Shown here: one piece after another, positions 9,382 to 18,380 of the stretch
How the letters are laid out: every line of letters starts with the position of its first letter
How positions within the stretch are numbered: the stretch's first letter is position 1
Source of the DNA: Aeriscardovia sp.
GTDB lineage: Bacteria > Actinomycetota > Actinomycetes > Actinomycetales > Bifidobacteriaceae
Length of the DNA: 35,869 nt
NCBI GenBank assembly: GCA_017386585.1
Contig: JAFNPO010000047.1
Coordinates: 1-35,869 of the forward strand
Direction of reading: 5' to 3'
Notes under the pieces: model-generated
Databases searched by the model: none
What the model saw: only the letters and a program-made list of their open reading frames with translations
What the model was told of the DNA's origin: nothing
Translations under genes and position numbers: made by a program

Positions 9382-10017
9382 TCAGTGGTCGCCTGTTTCC
9401 AGCGAAGCGTCGCCGGATACGTCTCCCTCATCGGGCTGTTGGCCGGCGGCACCGGACACGCGGCGAGTGACGAGCCTCGTGGCGCCCGGCTGCTGGTGCT
9501 GCCGGTAGTATCGGGCCAACATGTCGGGCGAGCCGGGAGTGAGAACAACTTCCCCCAAAGCACCGTCGCGTTGGGCCAGGAACGTCAGCAGCAGCTGTCG
9601 TTGGAGGGCGAACATGCGACGCTCCTCTTCCCGGATTATGTGGTCAAACCCCAACAGATGTAGTATTCCGTGCGTCTCTAAAAGCATCATCTCCTCGACG
9701 ACGGAATGGCCAGCAGCCATGGCCTGACGCGCGGCGACGTCGGGGCAAATAACGATGTCGCCGAGGATGCCTTCCTGTTCCTCATCGGTTTCCGTTGCTG
9801 GACGCAGCTCGTCCATCGGGAAACTCATCACATCCGTCGGACCGACTAGATCCATCCATTTTTCGTGCAGGGTCGCGATGGGGTCCGGATCGACGAAGGT
9901 GATTGTCAAATCAGAATCCGTGCTGACCTTCAACTGACGCATGGTCCAGATTCCTAAGTCGGAGAACAGCTTTGGATCGAGCTGCCAGTTCGTCTCGTTG
10001 CTGACTTCAACGCTCAT
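9382..10017 (-). CDS. ybeY: Endoribonuclease YbeY (16S rRNA maturation)
   Basis: Zinc metalloprotein needed for 16S rRNA 3'-end processing and ribosome quality control. The zinc motif [11 protein letters not shown] supplies H116, H120 and H126. The conserved [10 protein letters not shown] (61-70) and GDIVICPD (86-93) are present. The catalytic domain takes up about 150 residues; about 55 extra residues follow, polar and without a recognisable domain. I placed the start at the ATG at 10017 ([11 protein letters not shown]), with GAGGAG six bases upstream, inside the 3' end of phoH: the two genes overlap by 11 bases, implying translational coupling. The frame is open 31 codons further upstream, but that part lies within phoH and is not conserved family sequence. 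Confidence 0.94.
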   Translation of the reverse strand: MSVEVSNETNWQLDPKLFSDLGIWTMRQLKVSTDSDLTITFVDPDPIATLHEKWMDLVGPTDVMSFPMDELRPATETDEEQEGILGDIVICPDVAARQAMAAGHSVVEEMMLLETHGILHLLGFDHIIREEERRMFALQRQLLLTFLAQRDGALGEVVLTPGSPDMLARYYRQHQQPGATRLVTRRVSGAAGQQPDEGDVSGDASLETGDH

Positions 10018-11038
10018 GCTTCGCTCCTCGTCTCGCGGATGCATCCCGCAGTCCCGTCCCGGTTCGCTGTCCTTTTTCCTTGACGCTGTCGGGCACTGAC
10101 TGTGCCGCATCGTGCCGTGCGTAAGCCTCTACGATTTGGCCGACCAGCTCATTGCGCACGACGTCTTTGGCGCCGAGGTGCACGAAGGAGATGTCCGGAA
10201 TTCCCTGCAGGATCCCCTCGATTGATGTCAAACCGGAGCGACGAGGTCCCAGATCGATTTGAGTTGCGTCCCCGGTGACGACCATGGTTGTACCCGCCCC
10301 TAGCCGAGTCAGGAACATCTTCATCTGCTGAACCGTGGTGTTTTGCGCCTCGTCCAAGATGACGAAGCTTCCGTCCAAGGTTCGTCCGCGCATGTATGCC
10401 AGCGGCGCGACCTCGATGACGTGGTCGTCTAACTCCTTGCGCAGACGTTGGAATCCTAGCAGCGTCGACAGGGCGTCGTACAACGGTTGCAGATACGGGT
10501 CAATTTTCTCGCTTACTGTTCCTGGAAGGAACCCCAGGCTCTCGCCCGCCTCTACGACAGGCCGCGTTAGGACAATGCGTTGGACCTGACCTTCCTCCAA
10601 CGCCGTCACAGCCTGCGCAACGGCCAGATACGTTTTGCCGGTTCCTGCGGGTCCGATACCGAAGGTAATAGTACTGTGCGCAATGGCGTCAACGTACGCT
10701 GCCTGCCCCGCCGTCCGCGGACGGGCATATCTTTCGCCGACCTTGTGCTTTTCCTTGCGGAACGCGACGTCGAATGGCCTACGCATCCGTACGGACCGCG
10801 GTGCCAAAGCCTGTCGGGCCGACGCTGCGACGAGCTGTTTTAAGACGTCCTGTGCCTGCCGTGCGTCAACCTCATCGCGGGCACTGCCTGACACAATGCG
10901 CACCTCATCACCGCGTGCGACGAACGTCAGGTTCGGATACTTCTTCTCGATGGTGTGCAGGATGCTATCGCCCGGACCAAAGACGTCAACCGGGGAAACG
11001 TCAGACGGAAGAACAACGTTACGAGTCGCTGTGCCCAC
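10007..11038 (-). CDS. phoH: PhoH-family ATPase
   Basis: Predicted cytoplasmic NTPase of the PhoH/YbeZ family, found next to ybeY across bacteria and thought to work with it in RNA metabolism. The 343-residue protein has Walker A GPAGTGKT (129-136), Walker B FVILDE (225-230) followed by AQN, and a C-terminal sensor region ([11 protein letters not shown]). The start is a GTG at 11038 with AGGAAGG seven bases upstream. 84 bases separate it from the HIT gene. That gap carries TGATAATAAAGCT, a 13-base word also found upstream of sufB, which could be a -10 region; the -35 is poor, so the gene may also be read from the HIT transcript. Confidence 0.95.
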   Translation of the reverse strand: MGTATRNVVLPSDVSPVDVFGPGDSILHTIEKKYPNLTFVARGDEVRIVSGSARDEVDARQAQDVLKQLVAASARQALAPRSVRMRRPFDVAFRKEKHKVGERYARPRTAGQAAYVDAIAHSTITFGIGPAGTGKTYLAVAQAVTALEEGQVQRIVLTRPVVEAGESLGFLPGTVSEKIDPYLQPLYDALSTLLGFQRLRKELDDHVIEVAPLAYMRGRTLDGSFVILDEAQNTTVQQMKMFLTRLGAGTTMVVTGDATQIDLGPRRSGLTSIEGILQGIPDISFVHLGAKDVVRNELVGQIVEAYARHDAAQSVPDSVKEKGQRTGTGLRDASARRGAKHER

Positions 11039-11122
11039 AAAAACACCTTCCTCTGACCGACAAACAACCAGCTTTATTATCAGTCGGAACCTTGACAGCG
11101 GTGCCTGTATTGCCGGAGTCCC

Positions 11123-11500
11123 TCACTCTGGAAGAACCTCGCCGGTCAGAACGTGCGCGTGTGCGTGGAATACGGACTGTCCGGCGTCCTTGCCCGTGTT
11201 GAATACGAGGCGGTAGGCACCGTGGAAAGAGTCGTCAGCAATCTTTTGGGCGACAGTGACGATATCGGCCAGCGTCTCAGGATCGCGGGCAGCCAGCTCG
11301 GCGACGTTGCTCGCGTGCTTCTTGGGAACGATAAGGATATGAACGGCCGTTTTTGGGTTGATGTCCTTGAAAGCGTAGACGCAGTCGTCCTCGTATACCT
11401 TCGCGCTAGGGATCCGGCCGGCAACAATTTTGCAGAAGACACAATCGTCCCGGTAACCGTCGCTTTGCTCGTTCGGAATCTTTGCGGTCGTATCCGTCAC
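11123..11500 (-). CDS. HIT-family nucleotide-binding hydrolase (HinT-like)
   Basis: Histidine-triad protein that hydrolyses nucleoside phosphoramidates or related nucleotides. From the GTG at 11500 the product is 125 residues. The triad FHAHAHVL supplies H112, H114 and H116. CVFC (20-23) and ILIVPKKH (55-62) match the HinT N-terminal half. I preferred the GTG because AAGGAG lies six bases upstream; the ATG 23 codons earlier gives a non-conserved, lysine-rich lead without a ribosome site. First gene of the HIT-phoH-ybeY-CBS-era string and divergent from tRNA-Leu. The substrate is unknown. Confidence 0.92.
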   Translation of the reverse strand: MTDTTAKIPNEQSDGYRDDCVFCKIVAGRIPSAKVYEDDCVYAFKDINPKTAVHILIVPKKHASNVAELAARDPETLADIVTVAQKIADDSFHGAYRLVFNTGKDAGQSVFHAHAHVLTGEVLPE

Positions 11501-11580
11501 GATTTTCTCCTTCTTAATGATTTTCGATAAGCACAACACGCGTGGTTTTACGCGGTTTTCACCCTTCATTGTGTCATCGG

Positions 11581-11609
11581 CTGGCGGAATTGGAAACTCG
11601 TGTTATAGT
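11581..11609 (+). promoter_or_regulatory. Candidate promoter of tRNA-Leu
   Basis: TATAGT at 11604-11609 matches the -10 consensus in five of six positions. CTGGCG lies 17 bases upstream as a weak -35 (three of six). The predicted start point is about 16 bases before the mature tRNA 5' end, leaving a short 5' leader for RNase P. A second TATAGT at 11623-11628 is too close to the tRNA to serve it. Confidence 0.45.
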
Positions 11610-11631
11610 TGGCTCTGGTATTTATAGTGAT

Positions 11632-11720
11632 GTCCGGGTGGCGGAATGGTAGACGCGCTAGCTTGAGGTGCTAGTGGTCATTATTGAACGACCGTGCGGG
11701 TTCAACTCCCGCTCCGGACA
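11632..11720 (+). tRNA. tRNA-Leu, anticodon GAG
   Basis: Cloverleaf by eye: acceptor GTCCGGG (11632-11638) pairs with TCCGGAC (11713-11719) with a terminal G-U, and the discriminator is A11720. The D-arm contains GGCGGAATGGTAGACGC. The anticodon stem CTAGC/GCTAG encloses TTGAGGT with anticodon GAG. The long class II variable arm is GGTC/GACC. The T-arm is GCGGG-TTCAACT-CCCGC. CCA is not encoded. It decodes CUC/CUU. The adjacent terminator stem begins eight bases after the tRNA. Confidence 0.97.
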
Positions 11721-11727
11721 CGACCTC

Positions 11728-11761
11728 AGCCCTCATAGTGACGTGGGGGCTTTTCTGTTTT
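11728..11761 (+). terminator. Rho-independent terminator after tRNA-Leu
   Basis: AGCCCTCA (11728-11735) pairs with TGGGGGCT (11744-11751), with one G-U pair, and is followed by TTTTCTGTTTT. It ends only about 25 bases before the aspD start, so aspD either has a promoter overlapping this hairpin or depends on read-through from the tRNA unit. Confidence 0.75.
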
Positions 11762-11785
11762 AATAGGTCCACGAAAGGTCTCGTT

Positions 11786-13480
11786 ATGGCAGATGATGTG
11801 AAAGGGACGCAGAAGTCCCCTGTGCAAGTTCCCGCTGAAGTGGCCGCCGAACGCCGCAAAATCGTCGACTACGAAAAGAATCTTGAAAAGCTTGGCGCTT
11901 TCGAAATTGCTTTCCAAATGCTCAAGCTCGCCAAGAACAACGAGAAACAAAATATCTTCCTCAACGCTGGACGTGGCAATCCGAACTGGATTCAGACGAT
12001 CTCCCGTCTAGCTTTCGGACGTATCGTGGAGTTCGGCGTGCACGAGTCCGAGCAGACCATGCATCAGAGAGATCTCGCCGGCTACACCAGACTCATGGGA
12101 ATCGGCATCCGATTCCGTCATTTCCTCTCCCCGGAGGAGAACGAGGCAGACCACTTCCTCCTTGACGCTCTCAACTACTGTGAGGAACGCTTCGGCTTCA
12201 ACTCGGATTCCTTTGTCAAAGAACTCGTCGACGGTGCCATCGGCAACAACTACCCGGTTCCGAGCAGGGTCCTGACGCACACTGAGACCATTCTCAACGC
12301 CTACCTGGCGTCCACGCTCTATCATCACGTCGACGGCACCAAGCTCGCCCTCAAGACGCAGCTCTTCCCCACCGAAGGCGGCACCGCAGCCATCACCTAC
12401 ATCTTTAACTCGCTCAAAGAGAACAAACTTATCCACAAGGGTGATCGAGTTATCATTAACACCCCAATCTTTACCCCGTACTTGAGCATTCCACAGCTCA
12501 ACGATTACGATCTGCAGAGGATTGACCTCAGTTCCCGCGAAGAAGACCACTGGCAGCTGGCGCCGGAGGCTATCAGCAAGCTCAACGACTCAAACGTCAA
12601 GCTCCTCATGCTCGTCAATCCGTCTAACCCGGGGGCCATGGCGCTAAGCTCCCGGGATCTCGATGCCATCAAGGAGGCCGTGGCTAAGAATCCGGATCTC
12701 ATGATTATCACTGACGACGTGTACGGCACCTTCGCCGAGCAGTTCGAGAGCGTCTATGCGGTCGTCCCGAACAACACGCTCCTGGTGTATTCCTACTCTA
12801 AGCTCTTCGGCGCGACCGGCTGGCGCATCGGCCTTATCGCTGCCCATAAGGACAATGTCTTCGATAGGCTCATTGCCAAACTACCCTCCAATGAGAAGGA
12901 GGAGCTGAGCAAGCGCTATGGCCGCATCGCGCTGCACCCGGAGAACATGAAGTTCATTGACCGAATGGTCGCCGACTCCCGTTCCGTCGGCCTCTATCAC
13001 ACTGCCGGCCTCTCCACGCCGCAGCAGATTATGGAAGTCCTCTTCTCCCTGGCTCATCTGCTCAACGAAAGCTCCGACGGCGCTGACTTGGACCATTACA
13101 TCGCCGAGGCGAAGTCCATCGTCAACACCCGCTATCAGCTACTCAACAAGGGCTTGGGCATCAGCAGCTTCAACAGCCCGCACAACACGAAGTACTACTC
13201 GCTTATCGACATTTACGACCTTGCCACACAGTACTACGGTACGGAGTTTGCTAACTGGCTGCGCGATAACTTCACTCAGCTGGACTTCCTCTACAAGCTC
13301 TCTAAGCGCTACGGTGCAGTCCTCATGAACGGCGTAGGTTTTGGCTCAAAGCCGGGCATCTTGCGCGTCTCCGAGGCGAACCTGCCAGACGAGGCATACT
13401 CGATGATTGCCTCCGACATCCGCAGCCTTATGGAGAACTACCACACTCGTTGGATGAAGGAAGAGCGGCATGAGGCGTGA
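11786..13480 (+). CDS. aspD: Bifunctional aspartate aminotransferase / aspartate 4-decarboxylase
   Basis: PLP enzyme that transaminates aspartate and can beta-decarboxylate it to alanine, with possible roles in acid tolerance and amino-acid supply. The 564-residue length and the N-terminal motif AGRGNPNW (61-68) mark the AspD group rather than ordinary fold-type I aminotransferases of about 400 residues. Motifs: NPSNPG (278-283), TDDVYG (309-314, PLP ring aspartate and tyrosine), the Schiff-base lysine K339 in YSYSKLFG, and GWRIG (345-349, alpha-carboxylate arginine). The start ATG at 11786 has only a weak AAAGG upstream; earlier codons run through tRNA-Leu. No aspartate:alanine antiporter gene (aspT), the usual partner, is intact downstream; that side is decayed sequence. 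Confidence 0.93.
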   Translation: MADDVKGTQKSPVQVPAEVAAERRKIVDYEKNLEKLGAFEIAFQMLKLAKNNEKQNIFLNAGRGNPNWIQTISRLAFGRIVEFGVHESEQTMHQRDLAGYTRLMGIGIRFRHFLSPEENEADHFLLDALNYCEERFGFNSDSFVKELVDGAIGNNYPVPSRVLTHTETILNAYLASTLYHHVDGTKLALKTQLFPTEGGTAAITYIFNSLKENKLIHKGDRVIINTPIFTPYLSIPQLNDYDLQRIDLSSREEDHWQLAPEAISKLNDSNVKLLMLVNPSNPGAMALSSRDLDAIKEAVAKNPDLMIITDDVYGTFAEQFESVYAVVPNNTLLVYSYSKLFGATGWRIGLIAAHKDNVFDRLIAKLPSNEKEELSKRYGRIALHPENMKFIDRMVADSRSVGLYHTAGLSTPQQIMEVLFSLAHLLNESSDGADLDHYIAEAKSIVNTRYQLLNKGLGISSFNSPHNTKYYSLIDIYDLATQYYGTEFANWLRDNFTQLDFLYKLSKRYGAVLMNGVGFGSKPGILRVSEANLPDEAYSMIASDIRSLMENYHTRWMKEERHEA

Positions 13481-15158
13481 ACATCGTTACCATCGTCGAC
13501 CTGAGTAGTTCGCGCCTTGAAGCTTGCACCTGTCTCAACAAACTGCAGGTACGAGACCAGTTAGAACCAAGTCTCGACGTTTTCATCGCCGAGTAGCCGA
13601 AGGTCATTGAGGGCGTTAAAGGCTAGACTCAATCCCCCCTAGCTGGCTCGTCAAACGCAAGGGGCTTGATGGCTGGCGATTCTCTCGAATGGGACGAGCT
13701 GGCGAGCTGGTAGGTGTCCAGCATGGTACACATCGATAAGCTGGCCATAATCTTGGGCACGGAGGATGAGACTGGGCTGCTGCGCTATCGTTGTCATGGC
13801 CCGTCAAGATCTCGATGGGCCATGGTTCAACAGCTTCAGCGTCGCTTCCGTGTTCTGTTATGGCGCTCTGGCGGTGCATGCATGTCTCACAAATCGATGA
13901 CCAGGGCCGCGTCACGTAGAGCGGAAAACAAGTAGAAATAAGACAACAAAAGCGCGTGGACGCTGTCAAATTCGGATAGTGTCTCCGTGTTTTCGTTTCG
14001 GAAAAACCTGCGATCAAATGATGGTATTTTTCTAGGAATCTCCCCGACTGCAATCCTCGGTCTGCTGTCGGAAACGATGCTGTCTGTGTCGGATTTCTCC
14101 TGAGGGATCGCCATCAAGTACGCGCTCCGATCGGTCGAGATCGGACGTTACTGTGGCCTCTGTAGATTGATGGCCAGCCCAGAGCAAGTTCATGGTAGAA
14201 CGACCAGTGAGACCCAGACAAATGCCGTTGACAGAAGATGCCATTGACAGCATTCTTCGCCACCCGAACAAGGATGATTGGCAAGAATATCGGCAAGATG
14301 TCCCCCATTGAACTGTGATGAATGGAATACGCAGGTAGCCTCACCACTGGAGCGAAATCTCTTTGGCCATGGCCCACAAAGCTGTTCCTGTAGCTGAAAG
14401 CCACGCCGATGATGCTATTGAGTCGCCGATCAGACCTTTGCAAGAGGGTGTCGAGGAACACTACGTTGTCAGTGTCACCACTACGGCGCCAAGAACCTTA
14501 GGGAGACGTCCCCACACCGTCAGCTTCGGTTCAGACCGATGAGAGTGACGATGCTGGTCCCCTTGGATCCGACGATGTGGACAAGCAACACGATGAACGC
14601 CATCAGTGTACCAGCGCAGAGAATGCCGAAGTTGGACTGTGATTTTCCTACTCACCCCGATCCCGGCTAAAATCAGCGCGACGAAGCTGAATGAATTCTC
14701 CAGAGAGCTATTCCTTTTTGTTGATTAATGGAAGTAACGCCGTGGAAAGTGTTGTGAAGAACAAGGTGGTCGTCGAATTGAAATGCATGAGGATTGGAAG
14801 GAGAAATGTCGCCATGGGCACGCTCACGTGCTGGTCGCTCATGCCGAGGGGACGCCACAAGAATCTGCTCATCTGAGATTAGATCCTCGCTGTGAAGCAA
14901 CCCCCGGCTTGCATATATCAGTAGTGAAAACTTCTGCCGATGTCCTGTTACTTGGCCTTCTGCTGCAATTAGCGACCATATCAAGTGGCATGCCACCACA
15001 GCTCCTGAATGAAAAACTCCTCGCGCTTTTGCGCCCACACTTTTCGAGAATATGGAAACAGTCGGGCTTCCCACAGGAATGGGCGCGTCGCCAAAACAGG
15101 ACACGATCTGCCAATTAAGGACAGCTTGAACTTAGGCCAAGCTGGCCGACTCTGATCG
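13481..15158. other. Long interval of decayed sequence between aspD and the suf operon
   Basis: About 1.7 kb without an intact gene. Open frames are short, overlap in conflicting frames and resemble no complete family. The part at 14461-14880 has membrane-like fragments (own entry). At 14180-14310 (minus) another fragment begins MGDILPIFLPIILV, a hydrophobic run that stops resembling a protein after about 30 residues. The stretch 13500-14030 shows nothing I can identify. A short GGCCA/TGGCC hairpin just after the sufT-like gene (near 15135-15149) lacks a T-tract and is a poor terminator. Confidence 0.6.
14461..14880 (-). pseudogene. Remnant of an integral membrane protein (unidentified)
   Basis: Read on the minus strand, successive hydrophobic segments appear in shifting frames: MATFLLPILMHF...TTLSTALLPLINKK then a stop, ENSFSFVALILAGIGVSRK in a second frame, and FGILCAGTLMAFIVLLVHIVG in a third. 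Each looks like a membrane helix with a charged end, and together they read as one polytopic protein broken by a stop and at least two frameshifts. Hydrophobic-looking translation can arise by chance, and I could not assign a family (transporter or permease is the best guess). Frameshifts from sequencing error are unlikely to explain so many breaks. Confidence 0.4.
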
Positions 15159-15635
15159 TTAGAATGGGAATCCTAGGGCTCGCAGCTGGTCTAGTCCATC
15201 GGGCGTAACGTTGCTTAGCGTCCACAACGGCTTCCAGACCCAGTCGATGCGGAACTGGTCGACGATGCCAGCGAGAACTGTTGCGGTCTCGTCCTCCAGC
15301 AGGTCGGTCAGCGGACAGGCCGGCGTCGTCAGTGTCATTGTCAGGATGGCACGTCCTAGCTCATCGATGCGTACACCGTACAGCAGCCCTAGGTCGACAA
15401 CGTCGACGCCGAGTTCCGGGTCGATGACATCGTGCATTGCTTCCTTAACGGCTGCAGCCGTCTCGCGGCCCGTGTCGTCGGCACCTTCGAGCACGGTGGC
15501 CGTGGGACGGTCTCCAATATGCTCGGGGTCAATAACCATCGGCTGAAAGTAGGATGAGCGCGGAAGTGTATCGTCCAGTGCGGCGGAGCCGTCCGGGGAA
15601 TTGTCGCTTAGGGAACCAAAATCGTCAGCCGTCAT
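15159..15635 (-). CDS. sufT: SufT-like MIP18/DUF59 Fe-S maturation protein
   Basis: Small MIP18-family protein that helps Fe-S cluster maturation or delivery. The DUF59 core covers about residues 60-158 of 158: DPELGVDVVDLGLLYGV (72-88), then TTPACPL (103-109) with the conserved C107, and the C-terminal helix of the fold (WKPLW...DQLRALGF). The first 55 residues are polar and acidic and look unstructured. Its ATG overlaps the sufU stop as ATGA, so it is translationally coupled as the last gene of the suf operon. DUF59 proteins are standard partners of SUF genes in Actinobacteria. Confidence 0.92.
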   Translation of the reverse strand: MTADDFGSLSDNSPDGSAALDDTLPRSSYFQPMVIDPEHIGDRPTATVLEGADDTGRETAAAVKEAMHDVIDPELGVDVVDLGLLYGVRIDELGRAILTMTLTTPACPLTDLLEDETATVLAGIVDQFRIDWVWKPLWTLSNVTPDGLDQLRALGFPF

Positions 15636-16300
15636 GCACGCTCCCCTTCGGACGCTGTCGTCGCATCGTTCATCATAGACCCGCTGACCTCCATAACCTT
15701 GTTAGTCCCGGCGGCGCTGGTTTTGTCGCTCTGCAGAAGAACCTGAGCCAAGGAAGCTTTGACGGCTTCCCATCCTAGCAGCGCGCATTTGATGCGCATC
15801 GGGAACCGGGAAACACTCTGGAACGCGACGACGTCCCCTAGCAGGTCCTTCGTTGGTTCATCGACACCACGGCCGCGGGAGTCCATCAACTTGCGGAACG
15901 CTTGGTACAGCCGCGTGAATTCGTCGATGGTCCTGTCTTCAATCAACTCACACATGATTGATAGGCTCGCCGTGGAGATGGCGCAACCGTGGCCGTTCCA
16001 CTCAACGGATTTGATGACGCCATCCTTCGCTTCAACGCGTAGCAGTACTTCGTCGCCACACGTGGGATTGAACTGGTGAGACTGGCCGACAAGGCACCCC
16101 GGATGCGACTGCCAACGGGCAACGAGAGACGCTTGGCTATCGTCTTCCTGGGACGCGTCTTCCACCAAGTCTGCGCGTTGGCCGTATGCCCGGCGAGATG
16201 CGTCAAGAATTATCTCCTGGTACATCTGCTGGAGCGACGTATCAATTGGCTCGTCATTCTCGTTGTCGAAACCTCCGTCGAAAGCAAATCCGTCACTCAT
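15632..16300 (-). CDS. sufU: Fe-S cluster assembly protein SufU
   Basis: Zinc-dependent sulfurtransferase that accepts persulfide sulfur from SufS in Gram-positive SUF systems. The zinc-site residues are present: C81 and D83 in NPTCGDEV, C106 in NGHGCAIS, and C172 in MRIKCALLGW. The SufU-specific insert between the second and third cysteine is also present. At 222 residues it is longer than the usual 145-150 because of about 25 extra N-terminal residues, an insert near 40-65 and a polar tail of about 35 residues. Start and stop overlap the neighbours by ATGA on both sides, placing it between sufS and the sufT-like gene. Confidence 0.95.
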   Translation of the reverse strand: MSDGFAFDGGFDNENDEPIDTSLQQMYQEIILDASRRAYGQRADLVEDASQEDDSQASLVARWQSHPGCLVGQSHQFNPTCGDEVLLRVEAKDGVIKSVEWNGHGCAISTASLSIMCELIEDRTIDEFTRLYQAFRKLMDSRGRGVDEPTKDLLGDVVAFQSVSRFPMRIKCALLGWEAVKASLAQVLLQSDKTSAAGTNKVMEVSGSMMNDATTASEGERA

Positions 16301-17607
16301 GCCTTCACCCCCAGAAAATACGGACGCACCTGCGCCACGGCGTCGACCAGACGGCGCGCCTCTTCTACGGTGTTATACACACCGACCGATGCTCGATTCG
16401 ATGCAAAGAGACCGAACCGCCGATGAATCGGCTGCGCGCAGTGATACCCGGTGCGGATAGCGATGCCCTGCGCATCGAGAAACTGGCCCACGTCGTGCGG
16501 ATGGACGCCCTCCACATCGAACGACACTGTGCCGATGCGTCCGTCGAGACTGGACTTACCTAGGATACGCACGCCAGGAACGTCACCTACACGCAGAAGC
16601 TCCTGTGTAACGGCACGCTCATGCTCCGCTACTGCGTCCAGACCAATGTTGCGCAGCCATTCTGATGCGACACCAGCTGCGATGGCCTGCGCTACCGGCT
16701 GCGTTCCTGCCTCGAATCGTTCCGGCGGATCCATGTACCGCGCAGGCCTGTCAAGCCACGCAAGTCCCACCATCGATCCCCCAAAGTTTGCTGGCGGCAA
16801 CGCCTCTAATAGCTCACGCCGACCGTAGAGGAAGCCAACGCCCGTGGGGCCGTACATTTTATGCGCACTCCAGCAGGCGAAATCAACGTCCAGTGCGTGC
16901 ACGTCGACGGGCAGATGCGGCGTTGCCTGGCACAGGTCGAGCACGACGATCGCGCCCACAGCATGCGACCGTTCGACAATCGGCGTGAGGTTAGTGACGG
17001 CGCCCGTCACATTGCTCACCAAAGTAACGGCAACAATCTTCGTCCCCGGTGTGATGATAGTGTCAGCGTCCTGCGAGCGAATCGAACCCTCGTCGTCGGT
17101 CTCCAGCCAAGACAGCTTCGCACCAGTCCGGGCGCATAACTCCTGGAACGGCAGAAGAACGGAGTGATGCTCCACCTGAGAGACGACGACCTTGTCGCCT
17201 GGCCTGAGGGCGAAACGCTTCGATTCGGGGCGGCCAGCACCCACTGACGCGTTGCCGATAGCTGTCGCCAGCAGGTTGAAGGCCGCCGTGGCGCCGGATG
17301 TGACGACGATTTCCTCCTGTCCTTCGTGCTCTTCCGCCCCAACTAGGCGCCCGGCGCGGCGACGTGCTTCCTCAAAGGCGAGCGTAGCCTGCGCGGCCAG
17401 CTCATGGGCGCCGCGGTGTACGCCGGCGTTAATGGTCTCATAGTACCGTGATTCCGCATCAATGACCACGCGCGGCTTCTGCGCGGTAGCGGCCGAGTCG
17501 AAGTATATCAGCGGCTTGCCGTGCACCGTTCTGTCTAGGATCGGGAACTGGCGGCGGATGCCGTTGAAAACAGCGTCTGCGCTAGCGGCGTTCTGTGGTG
17601 CTGTCAT
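16297..17607 (-). CDS. sufS: Cysteine desulfurase SufS
   Basis: PLP-dependent group II cysteine desulfurase that takes sulfur from cysteine for Fe-S assembly. The 436 residues carry H147 in EHHSV (stacks on PLP), D224 and Q227 around the cofactor, the Schiff-base lysine K250 in WSAHKMYGP and the persulfide cysteine C390 in RTGYHCAQP. The PLP-aspartate motif reads DLCQ where DGAQ is common; the cofactor contacts D and Q remain. The ATG overlaps the sufC stop (ATGA). SufU downstream is its expected sulfur acceptor. Confidence 0.96.
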   Translation of the reverse strand: MTAPQNAASADAVFNGIRRQFPILDRTVHGKPLIYFDSAATAQKPRVVIDAESRYYETINAGVHRGAHELAAQATLAFEEARRRAGRLVGAEEHEGQEEIVVTSGATAAFNLLATAIGNASVGAGRPESKRFALRPGDKVVVSQVEHHSVLLPFQELCARTGAKLSWLETDDEGSIRSQDADTIITPGTKIVAVTLVSNVTGAVTNLTPIVERSHAVGAIVVLDLCQATPHLPVDVHALDVDFACWSAHKMYGPTGVGFLYGRRELLEALPPANFGGSMVGLAWLDRPARYMDPPERFEAGTQPVAQAIAAGVASEWLRNIGLDAVAEHERAVTQELLRVGDVPGVRILGKSSLDGRIGTVSFDVEGVHPHDVGQFLDAQGIAIRTGYHCAQPIHRRFGLFASNRASVGVYNTVEEARRLVDAVAQVRPYFLGVKA

Positions 17608-18380
17608 GCCAGGGCCGATTCGCTTGAACCTTCCGGCAGGTATCGGTCGTAGCCTGTCTCCTCCAGTTCGTCAGCCAGCCCCGGTCCACCGGTCTTGACG
17701 AAGTGGCCGTTGGCGAACACGTGGACGAAATCCGGCTTGATGTACTTGAGGATGCGCGTGTAGTGCGTGATGAGCAGGATGCCGCAATCGGTATTCTTGT
17801 GGGCGCGGTTAACACCTTCCGACACGATGCGTAAGGCGTCGACGTCCAAGCCGGAGTCTGTTTCGTCGAGGATGGCGAACTTCGGCTTGAGGAGCTCGAG
17901 CTGCAGGACCTCGGCGCGCTTCTTCTCACCGCCGGAGAAACCCTCGTTGGTGGATCGCTGGGAGAACTTCGGGTCCATGTGTAAACGCTTCATTGCTGCG
18001 TTGAGTTCCTTCGTCCAGTCGCGGAGTTTGGGCGCGTGACCGCTGACTTGGGTTACCGCGGTGCGCAGGAAGTTTGTCATCGATACACCTGGGATTTCGA
18101 CCGGGTACTGCATGGCGAGGAACAAACCCGCACGAGCGCGCTCATCAGGTGTCATCGTCAGCAGATCCTGGCCGTCGAGAAGCGCGTGACCGCCGTCAAC
18201 TTCGTACTTTGGATGACCAGCCAACGTGTAGGCCAGGGTAGATTTGCCGGAGCCGTTGGGACCCATGATGGCGTGAATTTCCCCGGAGTTGACTGTTAGG
18301 CTTGCGCCCTTGAGGATTTCCTTGCGCCCATCATCTGTTTCGACGCCGGCGTGTAGATCCGTGATTTCCAGAACAGACAT
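17604..18380 (-). CDS. sufC: Fe-S assembly ATPase SufC
   Basis: Cytosolic ABC-type ATPase of the SufBC2D scaffold; its ATP hydrolysis drives the conformational change needed for cluster assembly. The 258 residues include Walker A GPNGSGKST (40-48), Q-loop QYP (91-93), signature FSGGEKKR (148-155), Walker B with D172-E173 in AILDE, and the H-loop histidine in LLITHY. There is no membrane domain, as expected. The ATG shares one base with the sufD stop (TGATG), coupling translation of two subunits of the same complex. Confidence 0.97.
   Translation of the reverse strand: MSVLEITDLHAGVETDDGRKEILKGASLTVNSGEIHAIMGPNGSGKSTLAYTLAGHPKYEVDGGHALLDGQDLLTMTPDERARAGLFLAMQYPVEIPGVSMTNFLRTAVTQVSGHAPKLRDWTKELNAAMKRLHMDPKFSQRSTNEGFSGGEKKRAEVLQLELLKPKFAILDETDSGLDVDALRIVSEGVNRAHKNTDCGILLITHYTRILKYIKPDFVHVFANGHFVKTGGPGLADELEETGYDRYLPEGSSESALA

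Noticed and set aside
14673..15104. A 143-codon minus-strand open frame between aspD and suf
   Set aside because: No family resemblance, no ribosome site, and it competes with the membrane-like fragments in other frames of the same strand.
15119..15158. GGCCA/TGGCC hairpin considered as the suf operon terminator
   Set aside because: Five-pair stem with a tiny loop and no T-run; too weak to call.
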